Below are positions 10,172-19,245 of a DNA stretch of 64,000 nucleotides, piece after piece. Under the pieces are notes generated by a model that saw only the letters and a list, made by a program, of their open reading frames with translations, had not been told where the DNA came from and did no database searches. The translations under genes were made by a program, and so were the position numbers. Numbering within the stretch: the stretch's first letter is position 1; every line of letters begins with the position of its first letter. Origin of the DNA: Acinetobacter lwoffii (GTDB lineage: Bacteria; Pseudomonadota; Gammaproteobacteria; Pseudomonadales; Moraxellaceae); the NCBI RefSeq assembly GCF_019343495.1, contig NZ_CP072549.1, positions 1,798,001-1,862,000 on the forward strand, given 5' to 3'.

Positions 10172-11159
10172 AATATTCACGCGAATCTCAACTTTCTAAA
10201 CTATTGAAATAAAAAGGACATAACACAATTTAGATTTCGACCAAGAAAACTACCTCGTGTTATGTCCATTTACGAATTTATCATTTCTGTGTATTTATTC
10301 ATAGATTCTTGCTATTCACTTATCGTCACAAAGCCATTAAGAACGAGAGGATTTCCTCCAGCTTTAACCGATATTGAAATAATTACTATACAAATTGTAG
10401 GTGAATTTTTAGGATTGGATTCTGATAAAAATATCTGGAAATATTTTAAACACAATTACTTAGACTGGTTTCCAAAATTAGGTTCTTATCCTAATTTCTG
10501 TAAACACTGTGCAAATTTATGGCAAGTCAATCAGCAAATTATGACCAAGATTAGAAAAACCTTTATGCACGATAATATTCATTTTATTGATGGCTTTCCT
10601 ATTCCTGTTTGTCGCTATGCTCGAGCAAAAAAACATAGAAATTTTAAAACCGATGCTGGCTTCAGTTATTGTGCAGCTAAACAAGAAAAATATTATGGTT
10701 TTAAAGGACATATTGTGATTAATTTCTCAGGAATGATTACAGATTATACTTTTGCTCCAGCAAACTGCGATGAACGAGATGTTGCACCTGAAATTACACA
10801 GAATATTCATGGTCTGCTTGGTGCTGATAAAGGGTATTTAAGACCTGAACTAAAAAAATATTATGATTTACAGTCTGTTGATTTACAAACACCATTTAGA
10901 AAAAATATGGTTGACCATCGACCGAAAGAAGCTATGAGAATACTGATGAATGCCCGAAGGAAAATTGAAACAGTCATAGGACAACTAACAGCGCAGTTTA
11001 ATATACAAAAAGTCAGGGCTAGAGATCTATGGCATTTATCTCATCGTATCACTCGAAAAATTCTTTCACATACAATTTCAGTCGTTTTAAATTCTCAATT
11101 AGGTAATCCTCCTTTACAGTTGGAAAACTTAATTAAAAGTTGAGATTGGCGTAATATTC
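10172..11159 (+). mobile_element. IS982-family insertion sequence with 7-bp target duplication
   Basis: The element spans 10179-11152 (974 bp). Its ends are inverted repeats: the left end ACGCGAATCTCAACTTT matches the complement of the right end at 16 of 17 positions. It is flanked by the direct repeat AATATTC at 10172-10178 and 11153-11159. The intact transposase gene and matching duplication suggest a recent and possibly active insertion. It lies between the HNH gene and the terminator of hemW. Confidence 0.92.
10262..11143 (+). CDS. IS982-family DDE transposase
   Basis: The 293-residue protein has the IS982 family length and N-terminal region (LTDIEIITIQIVGEFLG). The catalytic triad is visible as HFIDGFPIPVCR, LGADKGYL and the glutamate in RRKIETVIGQL. 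The frame is unbroken, so the element can probably still move. The gene is much richer in A+T than its neighbours, consistent with transfer. It ends nine bases before the right tip of the element. Confidence 0.95.
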   Translation: MSIYEFIISVYLFIDSCYSLIVTKPLRTRGFPPALTDIEIITIQIVGEFLGLDSDKNIWKYFKHNYLDWFPKLGSYPNFCKHCANLWQVNQQIMTKIRKTFMHDNIHFIDGFPIPVCRYARAKKHRNFKTDAGFSYCAAKQEKYYGFKGHIVINFSGMITDYTFAPANCDERDVAPEITQNIHGLLGADKGYLRPELKKYYDLQSVDLQTPFRKNMVDHRPKEAMRILMNARRKIETVIGQLTAQFNIQKVRARDLWHLSHRITRKILSHTISVVLNSQLGNPPLQLENLIKS

Positions 11160-11241
11160 ATTTAATTTAATCTTTGAATATTCTCAGAAAACTTCTCTCT
11201 AAGAAAGCGTCAATCAGAATTTAGGCATTTTATTTAAGGCA

Positions 11242-11278
11242 ATAAAAAAACCCAATAGAATCCTATTAGGGTTTCTTT
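11242..11278. terminator. Terminator downstream of hemW
   Basis: AAACCCAATAG and CTATTAGGGTTT form a long stem with T- and A-runs on both sides. It lies just beyond the hemW stop and can serve transcription from the minus strand. Confidence 0.8.
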
Positions 11279-11302
11279 TAGAACAATGGGGAAATTAAAT
11301 AA

Positions 11303-12469
11303 TTAAAGAAATTCTTCCAGTACCGAATTTAAAAAGATATGCCCCTGCTCGGTACATGAAAGACGATCTTGATCATCGACCATTAACTTTCTGTCACGCA
11401 AAGAACTCAGCAACTCATTCAAGCGATCCAGACTCAGGCCAGTACGTTCTGCATAGAGCTTGGCTTCCACGCCGTGATTTAAACGTAACGCATTCATCAT
11501 AAATTCAAATGGCATGTCGGCATCTTCAATCCGCTTAAACTGCACATGCTCGGCAGGTACTTTGGCTAAGTAGTCCTTAGGTAAACGGGTTTTCTGGAAC
11601 CGATACACGCCATCTGTCTGAGTGACTTTGCCATGTGCTCCGGCGCCAATTGCCAGATAATCACCAAACTGCCAGTAATTCAGATTATGTGCTGAAGGCA
11701 GTTCTTTACGCCAAGCCGAAACTTCATAGTTGATAAAACCCTGCGCTTTTAAGTAGAGCTCACCCTGCTCCTGAATATCTTCCAATACTTCATCGACAGG
11801 CAAAATCGGTTGAGTCCGGAAAAATACCGTATTTGGCTCAATCGTTAGCTGATACCAGGAAATATGTGTAGCACCCTGCTCCACGGCCAATTTTAAATCA
11901 TGCAAAGCCTGATCCAAGGTCTGTTCAGGCAAACCATGCATCAAGTCGACATTAATGCGCTGAAAGCCGGCTTCACGTGCTAACCCAATGGCAGAAATCG
12001 CATCTTCATTGCTGTGAATCCGTCCCAAACGCTTGAGATGCTCGGTATTAAAACTCTGCACCCCAATCGACAGACGGTTAATTCCGGCCTGTAAATAACC
12101 GGCAAACGGATCATGTTCGACTGTGCCGGGATTGGCTTCCAGCGTAATCTCACAGCCTTCGGCAAAGGGAATAACGGCTTTGAGCTGATCAAATAACCAT
12201 TGATAGCCTGGGGCAGAAATCAGTGACGGCGTCCCCCCACCAATAAAGACACTGTGAATCTGCCGGCCTTGGGCAAAATCGACCTGAGTTTTAAAGTCTT
12301 CCACCAGTGCTCGTAAATATTCCTGTTCCAATTCCAGTGATAATTGACCATCCGGAACCGCATGCGAATTGAAGTCACAATAAGGACATTTGCGCACACA
12401 CCAAGGCATATGAATATATAAGGACAAAGGGACAGCAGCAGGATTCAATTCAGCCAAAGAACTACTCAA
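11303..12469 (-). CDS. hemW: Heme chaperone HemW (radical SAM)
   Basis: HemW is a HemN-like radical-SAM protein that binds heme and delivers it to membrane targets; it lacks coproporphyrinogen oxidase activity. The 388-residue length is shorter than HemN and typical of HemW. The cluster motif is CVRKCPYCDF, in which the fourth cysteine of HemN is replaced by phenylalanine, the usual way to tell the two apart. GGGTPS follows. It is a single gene, divergent from the YdcZ-type transporter. Confidence 0.92.
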   Translation of the reverse strand: MSSSLAELNPAAVPLSLYIHMPWCVRKCPYCDFNSHAVPDGQLSLELEQEYLRALVEDFKTQVDFAQGRQIHSVFIGGGTPSLISAPGYQWLFDQLKAVIPFAEGCEITLEANPGTVEHDPFAGYLQAGINRLSIGVQSFNTEHLKRLGRIHSNEDAISAIGLAREAGFQRINVDLMHGLPEQTLDQALHDLKLAVEQGATHISWYQLTIEPNTVFFRTQPILPVDEVLEDIQEQGELYLKAQGFINYEVSAWRKELPSAHNLNYWQFGDYLAIGAGAHGKVTQTDGVYRFQKTRLPKDYLAKVPAEHVQFKRIEDADMPFEFMMNALRLNHGVEAKLYAERTGLSLDRLNELLSSLRDRKLMVDDQDRLSCTEQGHIFLNSVLEEFL

Positions 12470-12583
12470 AAACGATTACAAGATATAGCCGAATTTTAAC
12501 ATGACTCGGCGGCAACACTGCTAAAATTAAATTTGATCGTGTGATATGCCTAAAAATTTAAATAGAATTAGTCAGTTAAAATT

Positions 12584-13042
12584 ATGAAAATATCTTCTCA
12601 ACTTATTATTTTACTTCCTTTGGTTTTTGCAATCGGTGTTTTATTGACACTCCAGACCGCAATTAATACACAACTAAAAGAATATTTATATTCTCCTATT
12701 CAAGCTGCATTTTTTTCCTTTTTGATTGGTACAATAGTGCTCGCCGTAATCGTACTTTTTCAGTCCAATCCCAAACCCGGTTTACAGGAACTGATGAGTG
12801 TTCCCTGGTATTTATGGCTCGGGGGCATCGTGGGTGTATACGCGATTAGCATGAGCATTTATGCAGCGCCCAAACTTGGCTTTCTGGTTCTTAGCGGTCT
12901 CATTATTTTTGGTCAGATGGTGATGTCGATGCTGGTCGATCATCTGGGATTATTGGGTAATGAAAAAATGCCGATTAATTGGCAACGTCTTTTAGGCGGC
13001 GTGGTAATTTTTATTGGTGTGCTTCTCACTTTACAACGCTAA
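12584..13042 (+). CDS. YdcZ/DUF606-type membrane transporter of the DMT superfamily
   Basis: The 152-residue protein has about five hydrophobic segments and the length of the half-size DUF606 (YdcZ) proteins, which belong to the drug/metabolite transporter superfamily. The repeated YAISMSIYAAPKLG region and the C-terminal RLLGGVVIFIGVLL helix match this family. Its substrate is unknown. It precedes abeM by 39 bases on the same strand and may share a transcript with it. Confidence 0.75.
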   Translation: MKISSQLIILLPLVFAIGVLLTLQTAINTQLKEYLYSPIQAAFFSFLIGTIVLAVIVLFQSNPKPGLQELMSVPWYLWLGGIVGVYAISMSIYAAPKLGFLVLSGLIIFGQMVMSMLVDHLGLLGNEKMPINWQRLLGGVVIFIGVLLTLQR

Positions 13043-13081
13043 ACCTTCTATTTAAGCACATGATCACGATGAGTAATTTTT

Positions 13082-14440
13082 GTGTCGAATGTTTCACCAG
13101 TCACAACCTTTGGTTTTGAATTAAAAAAACTGTTTCATCTGATGTTACCCATTCTGGTGACCCAATTTTCTCAGGCTGGTCTGGGTCTGATTGATACCAT
13201 TATGGCCGGTCACCTGTCTGCTACCGATCTTGCCGCGATTGCCGTCGGAGTAGGACTCTGGATTCCGGTGATGCTGCTGTTTAGTGGCATTATGATTGCC
13301 ACGACGCCTTTGGTTGCTGAGGCCAATGGCGCACGTACACCTGAAAAAATTGCCACCATTGCACGTCAATCACTTTGGGTTGCCCTGATTCTTGGGGTAA
13401 TTGCCGGCTTGATTTTGCAACTCTTGCCGGCCACTTTGCCACTTTTAGGTGTACCGGAAAGCTTACAACCTAAAGCCGGTTTATTTCTGCATGCGATTGG
13501 TTTTGGTATGCCAGCGGTAACCATGTATGCGGCCTTACGCGGCTACTCAGAAGCGATTGGAAATCCTCGCCCGGTCACTGTAATTAGTTTATTGGCCCTG
13601 GTTTTGCTGGTTCCGCTGAACTATATCTTTATGTATGGTATTGGTCCTGTTCCGGCCCTAGGCAGTGCAGGCTGTGGATTTGCCACAGCGATTTTGCAGT
13701 GGTTAATGCTCATGACTCTGGCATTGTATATCTTTAAAAACAGAGCCTATCAGCGTACTCAGCCTTTTACTCACTGGGAAAAAATCAACCCGGAATGGGT
13801 GAAGCGTATTCTGCAACTGGGTTTTCCGATTGGATTGGCAATTTTCTTTGAGGTCAGTATTTTCAGTACAGCGGCAATTGTGCTGAGTCCTTTGGGTGAG
13901 ACTATTGTCGCTGCGCATCAGATTGCTATTTCTGTCACTTCACAACTGTTCATGATTCCCATGTCACTGGCGATTGCCCTGACTATTCGGGTCGGCACCT
14001 ACTATGGTGAACAGAACTGGCAAGCGATGCGTAAAGTGCAATATCTCGGCCTGATCACTGCCACTATTCTGGCGATCCTGACCATGATTCTGCTTTGGGT
14101 TTTTCGCAATGAAATCGTGGCGCTCTACACCTCAGATCTGATCGTGACCCAAATTGCGGTGTATCTGATTCTGTTTGCCATTGCCTATCAGCTGATGGAT
14201 GCCTGGCAGATCAGTGCAGCAGGTTGTCTGCGCGGCATGCAGGATACCAAGGGGCCAATGTGGATTACTATGCTGGCTTACTGGGTCATCGCCTTCCCGG
14301 TTGGGGTATATTTATCACGCTTTACGGAGATGGGCGCCGCCGGTGTTTGGGTTGGCCTGATCGTGGGTCTGAGTGTTGCCTGTGTTTTATTGCTGGCACG
14401 ACTCTATAGCAATAACAGACGTTTAAGCTTAAAGTTGTAA
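13082..14440 (+). CDS. abeM: MATE-family multidrug efflux pump, AbeM-like
   Basis: The 452-residue protein has twelve hydrophobic segments and closely resembles AbeM of A. baumannii from the N-terminus (LFHLMLPIL, GLIDTIMAGHLSA, AAIAVGVGLWIPVMLLFSGI) to the C-terminus. AbeM is a proton-driven exporter of fluoroquinolones, dyes and other cations. The frame starts at a GTG (13082); the product then begins SNVSP, as in AbeM. Whether this copy is expressed at a level that affects susceptibility cannot be judged from sequence. Confidence 0.93.
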   Translation: MSNVSPVTTFGFELKKLFHLMLPILVTQFSQAGLGLIDTIMAGHLSATDLAAIAVGVGLWIPVMLLFSGIMIATTPLVAEANGARTPEKIATIARQSLWVALILGVIAGLILQLLPATLPLLGVPESLQPKAGLFLHAIGFGMPAVTMYAALRGYSEAIGNPRPVTVISLLALVLLVPLNYIFMYGIGPVPALGSAGCGFATAILQWLMLMTLALYIFKNRAYQRTQPFTHWEKINPEWVKRILQLGFPIGLAIFFEVSIFSTAAIVLSPLGETIVAAHQIAISVTSQLFMIPMSLAIALTIRVGTYYGEQNWQAMRKVQYLGLITATILAILTMILLWVFRNEIVALYTSDLIVTQIAVYLILFAIAYQLMDAWQISAAGCLRGMQDTKGPMWITMLAYWVIAFPVGVYLSRFTEMGAAGVWVGLIVGLSVACVLLLARLYSNNRRLSLKL

Positions 14441-14544
14441 AAACTTAGCGACTTTCAAGCAATCTTAAATAATAAGTAGGTGACATGAATGTCACCGTTG
14501 AGCTGTGATACAGGGAAGTAGCATCAGATCAACGAAACTGTTCT

Positions 14545-14570
14545 GTTACTTTTGCCATGACAAAAGTAAA
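14545..14570. repeat. Perfect 9-bp inverted repeat
   Basis: TTACTTTTG (14546-14554) and CAAAAGTAA (14561-14569) are exact inverted copies around CCATGA. It lies between abeM and a convergent small gene and is followed by AAAATT, so it may be a weak terminator or a remnant of a repeat. Confidence 0.4.
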
Positions 14571-14642
14571 AATTGCCGATGCGACAGCATAAAAATAAAA
14601 GATGAGAGCATAGCCTTGAGTATTCTAATTTCGATGTAGAAG

Positions 14643-14855
14643 TTAAGAATTAGCTCCCAAAGCCTCCTTCAATCCTTGTGGAATCTCCGATTCATCCGCC
14701 ACATCTTTGGTCACCACCTGCCCCACAATTACATCCGTACCATTAAAAGCCATGGTGGGTGAACCATATAGCTCATAACCTTCATTTAAGGCACGGGTCA
14801 CCCGCGCACAAAAATGCACATCATCCTTCCCAGTAAAATATCGATAGACTTTCAT
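14643..14855 (-). CDS. DUF1737-family small protein
   Basis: The 70-residue protein has the DUF1737 pattern: an N-terminal YRYFTGKDDVHFCARVTRALNEGYELYGSP segment (read here in two blocks) followed by a short strand region VIVGQVVTKDV. The family has no established function. It is soluble and has no signal peptide. It lies alone, convergent with abeM. Confidence 0.75.
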   Translation of the reverse strand: MKVYRYFTGKDDVHFCARVTRALNEGYELYGSPTMAFNGTDVIVGQVVTKDVADESEIPQGLKEALGANS

Positions 14856-15142
14856 TGAATTTTCTTCATTACAGCAATCTGTTTATTTTAAGCTTTTAGC
14901 TATAAAACAACATTCAGAATTAGTACTCGGTCTTATCTAAAACGATGATGGATTCCGGCATATTCTTATAGTTTAAACGCAAGCAATAAAGATAAATCTT
15001 TTAACAAATCAAAGATGATGCATTAAACATGGAGAAGCTGAAGGAAATCACAACACAACCTCTACAATTAAATCTAGGCAATTGAACCTTTGTCACCTAT
15101 GATCAAATACATCCATTCATAGTTGGTTTCAAGGAATCTCGC

Positions 15143-16441
15143 ATGGCAAAAACGGCTAGCACACCCGGTCGTCGCTTTATGAAACTTGCCGGAATGACCG
15201 CAAGTATTGCAGGTAAAACCCTCTCCAATTCCATTAAAAATTTAACTGCCGATGACGAGCAGAAAAACACTGCGCGCAGTAAATTATTTCAGGATATTGG
15301 TGTGCAGATTGCGGATACCTTGGGGGAAATGAAAGGCGCAGTCATGAAAGTTGGCCAGATCGCCTCTCAATATAAAGATGTTTTCCCGCCCGAAGTCGCT
15401 AAAGCCATTGCCAAGTTACAGCGTCAGGCGCCACCGATGCCGTTTAAAGAAATTCAGGCACAAGTGGAAAAAGAATTGGGTAAACCTTTACAGCAACTTT
15501 TCCAGCAGTTTGATGAGCAGCCATTTGCCGCGGCCTCGATTGGTCAGGTGCATAAAGCCACCCTACCGAATGGCCAGCAAGTTGTGGTCAAAGTACAATA
15601 TCCTGGTGTGGATGAAGCCTGCGAAAGCGACCTGAAACAAGTTCGTCTGGCACTGCGCATGATGGGCGTCTTAAAGATTGACCGTAAACTTCAAGATCAA
15701 TTATTTAAAGAAATTCAGCACAGTCTGGACAATGAGCTGAACTATGAAATTGAAGCCCAGAATCTGGAAATCGCCCGTGCCTTCCATGAGCCTCTGGACA
15801 ATAAAATTGTGATTCCGAAAGTGTTTCATGAGTATTCATCGCGACATATTTTGACCTTAAGCCAAGAGCTTGGTGAAAGTATCGAAACTGCCAGCACTTG
15901 GCCACTCGAAACCCGAAATGCTTTAGGCCGCCGCCTCTTCCGCGCCATTGGTCAGGAAATTTTTTATCTGAAACGCTTTCACTGTGACCCGCATCCAGGC
16001 AACTTTGCATTTCGTGAAGATGGCTCTGTGATTGTTTATGATTATGGTGGCGTCAAAACCTTATCGACTGAAGTGATTGGACATTTTAGGGAACTGATCC
16101 ATGCTGCACGCGAGAAGAATATTCCCGTGATCGAGCAACAGCTGGATGCGCTGCATTCCTTGACTGAAACTGGAAAATTCCCGAAAGAATTATATGAACA
16201 ATGGCTGGAAGTGCTCATGCGTCCTCTGGTCACTGACTATGATTTTGCCGAAAACTCAGCGCATCATGATGGGATGGAGTTGCTGAAACCTTCGTTGAAA
16301 TATTGGGATGTATTTAAGCCCTCTCCTGATACCTTGATGGTGAACCGGACAATTTCAGGACAATACTGGAACCTGATTCATCTCAAAGTACATGATGATT
16401 TAAGTGATGTATTTGAAGAACTAGTGCCGAGCCGAAGTTAA
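15143..16441 (+). CDS. ABC1/UbiB-family atypical kinase
   Basis: The ABC1 (ADCK/COQ8) family contains atypical protein-kinase-like ATPases linked to ubiquinone synthesis and lipid metabolism. The 432-residue protein has the defining KxGQ motif (MKVGQIASQ), an Ala-rich nucleotide loop (PFAAASIGQVHKA), the VVVKVQYPG lysine, and the HCDPHPGNF and VIVYDYGG catalytic loops. It lacks the C-terminal membrane helices of UbiB, so it is more likely a soluble paralogue than UbiB itself. Its substrate is not known. Confidence 0.88.
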   Translation: MAKTASTPGRRFMKLAGMTASIAGKTLSNSIKNLTADDEQKNTARSKLFQDIGVQIADTLGEMKGAVMKVGQIASQYKDVFPPEVAKAIAKLQRQAPPMPFKEIQAQVEKELGKPLQQLFQQFDEQPFAAASIGQVHKATLPNGQQVVVKVQYPGVDEACESDLKQVRLALRMMGVLKIDRKLQDQLFKEIQHSLDNELNYEIEAQNLEIARAFHEPLDNKIVIPKVFHEYSSRHILTLSQELGESIETASTWPLETRNALGRRLFRAIGQEIFYLKRFHCDPHPGNFAFREDGSVIVYDYGGVKTLSTEVIGHFRELIHAAREKNIPVIEQQLDALHSLTETGKFPKELYEQWLEVLMRPLVTDYDFAENSAHHDGMELLKPSLKYWDVFKPSPDTLMVNRTISGQYWNLIHLKVHDDLSDVFEELVPSRS

Positions 16442-16489
16442 GTTGAGACGATAGGCTTACACGCTGTAACCCTAGATTACTTGAAATAT

Positions 16490-16512
16490 CAAATGTTACA
16501 TTATAACATTTG
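16490..16512. promoter_or_regulatory. Zur box
   Basis: Two exact inverted half-sites CAAATGTTA and TAACATTTG are separated by five bases. They match the Acinetobacter Zur consensus (AAATGTTA...TAACATTT). The site ends 25 bases before the rpmE2 start, where bound Zur would block transcription when zinc is plentiful. Confidence 0.9.
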
Positions 16513-16537
16513 ATCAAGAATCATGAGGAAGTTAGAT

Positions 16538-16789
16538 ATGCGTTCAGATATCCACCCTGAGTATCGTGAAGTGTTATTCCATGATACCAATGCCGATGCC
16601 TATTTCGTGATTGGCAGCACGATGAACTCGAGTCAAACCAAAGAATATCAAGGTAAAACATATCCTTATGTAACACTAGATATTTCAAGTGCATCACATC
16701 CTTTCTATACGGGTGAGCAACGTCAGACCAGCAATGAAGGACGTGTGGCAAGCTTTAACAAACGTTTTGGGCGTTTTAAACGGGGTTAA
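16538..16789 (+). CDS. rpmE2: Zinc-independent 50S ribosomal protein L31 type B
   Basis: This is the C-minus form of L31, which replaces the zinc-binding form during zinc starvation and so frees zinc. The 83-residue protein begins [12 protein letters not shown] and contains no cysteine at all, so the CxxC ribbon is absent. The ATG at 16538 has a strong GAGGAAG upstream; the start five codons earlier would place that site inside the gene. The Zur box directly upstream agrees with this role. A terminator follows at 16834. Confidence 0.95.
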   Translation: MRSDIHPEYREVLFHDTNADAYFVIGSTMNSSQTKEYQGKTYPYVTLDISSASHPFYTGEQRQTSNEGRVASFNKRFGRFKRG

Positions 16790-16833
16790 AACCGAAAAAC
16801 CTCGGTTATCTTAAGATTTAAATCGCGGTTTAT

Positions 16834-16868
16834 GTCAGGAAATGACCTCCAATTTCCTGACTTTTTTA
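16834..16868 (+). terminator. Rho-independent terminator after rpmE2
   Basis: GTCAGGAAAT and ATTTCCTGAC form a ten-base-pair stem followed by TTTTTT. Confidence 0.9.
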
Positions 16869-16884
16869 TGCGTTTATTTTAACT

Positions 16885-17259
16885 CTATGCCAACACGAGT
16901 GAAGTGAAATAAAAGCCCAGTGCCAGAACAATAATGCCGACAATTAAGCTGGATAATGCATATAACAGCGCTAGGCCCATAGCACCTTGTTTCAATAACA
17001 AAAAGCTTTCCAGGCCAAAGCTGGAAAATGTGGTAAAGCCCCCGAGAATTCCCACCATTAAAAATAGACGAGCTTCTTGTTGGAGTACTGGATACTTTTG
17101 GCTACAGGCAAAAAAAATCCCGGCACATAAACAGCCCAGAATATTGATCCACCAGGTGGGCCAGGGAAATTGCATTTGCGGTTTAAACAGCCAAAGTCCT
17201 GCTGCATAACGCAGACTGGCACCGATTGCCCCACCCATTGCCACCCAAAGCCAGCCCAT
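16885..17259 (-). CDS. crcB: Fluoride channel CrcB/Fluc
   Basis: CrcB forms a dual-topology dimer that lets fluoride leave the cell. The 124-residue product has four hydrophobic segments and the family motifs GGAIGASLRY near the N-terminus, TWWINILGC, and GGFTTFSSFGLE. The ATG lies at 17257-17259. I looked upstream for a fluoride riboswitch and did not see its conserved elements. Only one crcB copy is present here, so it is likely the single-gene homodimer type. Confidence 0.93.
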   Translation of the reverse strand: MGWLWVAMGGAIGASLRYAAGLWLFKPQMQFPWPTWWINILGCLCAGIFFACSQKYPVLQQEARLFLMVGILGGFTTFSSFGLESFLLLKQGAMGLALLYALSSLIVGIIVLALGFYFTSLVLA

Positions 17260-17435
17260 ATTTTTCCCTGTTCTATTTATTGATCAAGTTTATTTTATCC
17301 AAAGTTTTATATTTAGCATGGATAAATTTCACTGCTATCTTGAACCGAAAATCAATGAAATACCATGGAACTTCGCAAGAAAATTGCTATATTTATCGCA
17401 TCGAATTTTCATAAATGGTACAGGAAAAAAACAGC

Positions 17436-17768
17436 ATGGCACAGGATTTATTGGCCCAGTTGGCAGCAGGCGAAGCAAAATTTGCAGATGTGATTGCTTA
17501 TATCGAATCGCGTTATACGCATATACCGACTGCATTTAAAAATGGCCAGCAGAATAATGCGGCCACAGAAAACCAGGGCAGCGCCAAAGTCTTTTCTTTT
17601 GCACAATTAAATGGTCTGGATCAGGCACAGACCTTAAGCCTGTTTGCTGAGCATTATGCTTCTGTATTGGCAACGCCAGAGGCGACTGATCATCAGAATA
17701 TCCGCCAGTTTATGCTCAATGGCTGGGATGTAATTGCCTTTGAAGGTCAGGCTTTAACTGCGAAGTAA
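17436..17768 (+). CDS. HopJ-family protein
   Basis: The 110-residue protein matches the HopJ (PF08888) family, named after a Pseudomonas type III effector but widespread in bacteria without such systems. The recognisable parts are the N-terminal FADVIAYIESRYTHIPTAF and the C-terminal NIRQFMLNGWDVIAFEG. I chose the ATG at 17436 with AGGA about ten bases upstream. No secretion system is nearby, so an effector role is unlikely. Its cellular function is unknown. Confidence 0.82.
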   Translation: MAQDLLAQLAAGEAKFADVIAYIESRYTHIPTAFKNGQQNNAATENQGSAKVFSFAQLNGLDQAQTLSLFAEHYASVLATPEATDHQNIRQFMLNGWDVIAFEGQALTAK

Positions 17769-17781
17769 GTACTAAGCAGAT

Positions 17782-17812
17782 AAAAAACCGCTCAAAGGAG
17801 CGGTTTTTTATC
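17782..17812. terminator. Terminator between the HopJ gene and the convergent exported-protein gene
   Basis: AAAAACCGCTC and GAGCGGTTTTTT pair around AAAG, with A- and T-runs on both sides. Confidence 0.9.
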
Positions 17813-17842
17813 TGCAACTCAGAAGCGTGCATGAAGTATGTT

Positions 17843-18406
17843 TTAGCTTTTACCGACTTTTTCGATCCATTTAATGGAACTGACGCGGAAGACCTCACAA
17901 GCACCATCACCCGTATCGGTCGGAGTTAAAGACGATTTCCAGACCAGATCTTTGTCACGCACTTCAACCAGTTCCCCTTGCATACGCACCAGATCGCCAC
18001 GCTTTACCTTTTTAATTGCCTTAGCAATTTCAGGGTTAGCGGGAATGATATGCATATTGGACACCATCTGCTTGGCTTGTTCTACCGGCACTGGCACCCG
18101 ATCCATTTTCCAGTTCAAATAGCGGTCATATTGATTGACCGTGATATGTCGAGCAATTTCAGGTTCGGCAAACAGCCCCCAACTGACAGCATAATCAATC
18201 GGAGAGAATTTGGCTTGCGGGTCAGAACTATAAACCTTGGAACCCAGAATACGAAAATCACCTTTAAAAGGCTGCAAGACCGAAATTGACTGGCCTTTAA
18301 CGACAGGAGGCAAACCTTTGGCAATATTGTGGTCGACCGAGCTATAGCCCGAAATAGGCAGCAACAGGCTGGCCAGCAAAGCATAATGTTTAACGTATTT
18401 GAACAT
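17843..18406 (-). CDS. Exported protein of unknown function, distant paralogue of the product at 19246
   Basis: The 187-residue protein starts MFKYVKHY and has a signal-peptide-like hydrophobic segment ending near SGYSS; an in-frame start 36 codons upstream (18514) would bury it, so I chose 18406. I do not know the function. The C-terminal half (EIAKAIKKVKRGDLVRMQG, then a single cysteine in GACEVFRVSSI) aligns with the corresponding part of the protein at 19246-19824. The two genes flank a methyltransferase, both on the minus strand. Confidence 0.7.
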   Translation of the reverse strand: MFKYVKHYALLASLLLPISGYSSVDHNIAKGLPPVVKGQSISVLQPFKGDFRILGSKVYSSDPQAKFSPIDYAVSWGLFAEPEIARHITVNQYDRYLNWKMDRVPVPVEQAKQMVSNMHIIPANPEIAKAIKKVKRGDLVRMQGELVEVRDKDLVWKSSLTPTDTGDGACEVFRVSSIKWIEKVGKS

Positions 18407-18597
18407 AATTTTTAATCTAATCCTAATCAAGTTGATCAAACGTTTTAAGGATATCTTCCTTGATCTTACGGATTTTTTAATGAATAAACAGTTGAACTTG
18501 GTAACAAACTGCACGTATTTAGTCAGCTCGATATATGCCTGTCATTTTATTTTTCAGTTAAGCTAGAACGTATTTCCATCAAATTAAAATAACTCAA

Positions 18598-19227
18598 ATG
18601 CTGTATAAACTTTATCAACAACATATCTTTCCGCATCTGCTGAATCAAGTGATGCAAACGCCATCCTTGATGGACTTGCGTCGTGAACTACTTTTGGATA
18701 TTTCCGGTGAAGTACTGGAAATTGGTTTTGGTACCGGCCTGAATCTGCCTTTTTATCAATCGGTTGATAAGGTCTATGCGCTAGAACCAAATCCGGCGAT
18801 CTTCAAACTGGCAGAAGCGCGAATTCAACAGGCAGGGTTTCAGGTCGAGCATATTCAGGCCAGTGCAGAAGCTTTGCCTTTTGCCGAAAATAGTGTGGAA
18901 AATATTGTGTCTGCCTGGACGCTTTGTAGTATTGCAGAGCTGGAACAGAGCCTGCAGGAAATTTATCGTGTGCTACAACCGGGTGGGACTTTACATGTGG
19001 TCGAACATGTTCTGAATCGACAAAATTTAAATATTCAGCGTCTACAACATTTACTCACTCCCATTCAAAAGAAAGTCGCAGATGGCTGTCATCTGAATCG
19101 GGATATTGAGACCGCCTTGCTGGAAACCGGTTTTGAAATAGAAACTTTAAATTATGTAGATGCGGAAGGTATACCCAAGATTGGCCAACGTATGTTGTTA
19201 GCACGTGTTCGTAAACTAGGAAGCTAA
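18598..19227 (+). CDS. Class I SAM-dependent methyltransferase
   Basis: The 209-residue protein has the class I fold: motif I as EIGFGTGLNLP, an acidic residue after strand 2 (ALEPNP), motif II around ENIVSAWTLCSI, and the post-motif LQPGGTLHVVEHV. It resembles UbiE/menaquinone-type and phospholipid N-methyltransferases, but I cannot name its substrate. It sits on the plus strand between two minus-strand paralogous exported proteins, with which it shares no operon. Confidence 0.85.
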   Translation: MLYKLYQQHIFPHLLNQVMQTPSLMDLRRELLLDISGEVLEIGFGTGLNLPFYQSVDKVYALEPNPAIFKLAEARIQQAGFQVEHIQASAEALPFAENSVENIVSAWTLCSIAELEQSLQEIYRVLQPGGTLHVVEHVLNRQNLNIQRLQHLLTPIQKKVADGCHLNRDIETALLETGFEIETLNYVDAEGIPKIGQRMLLARVRKLGS

Positions 19228-19245
19228 TTTACGACCATCTTATAT

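Noticed and set aside
14545..14570. Nine-base inverted repeat as a mobile element remnant
   Set aside because: No transposase remains, second end or duplication nearby; kept only as a simple repeat.
16538..16789. rpmE2 read as the ordinary zinc-binding L31
   Set aside because: The protein has no cysteine and has a Zur box, so it is the type B form.
17260..17340. Fluoride riboswitch ahead of crcB
   Set aside because: The conserved pseudoknot segments of the crcB motif are not present in the minus-strand leader.
17436..17768. HopJ protein as evidence of a type III secretion system
   Set aside because: The family is common in bacteria without such systems, and no secretion genes are near.
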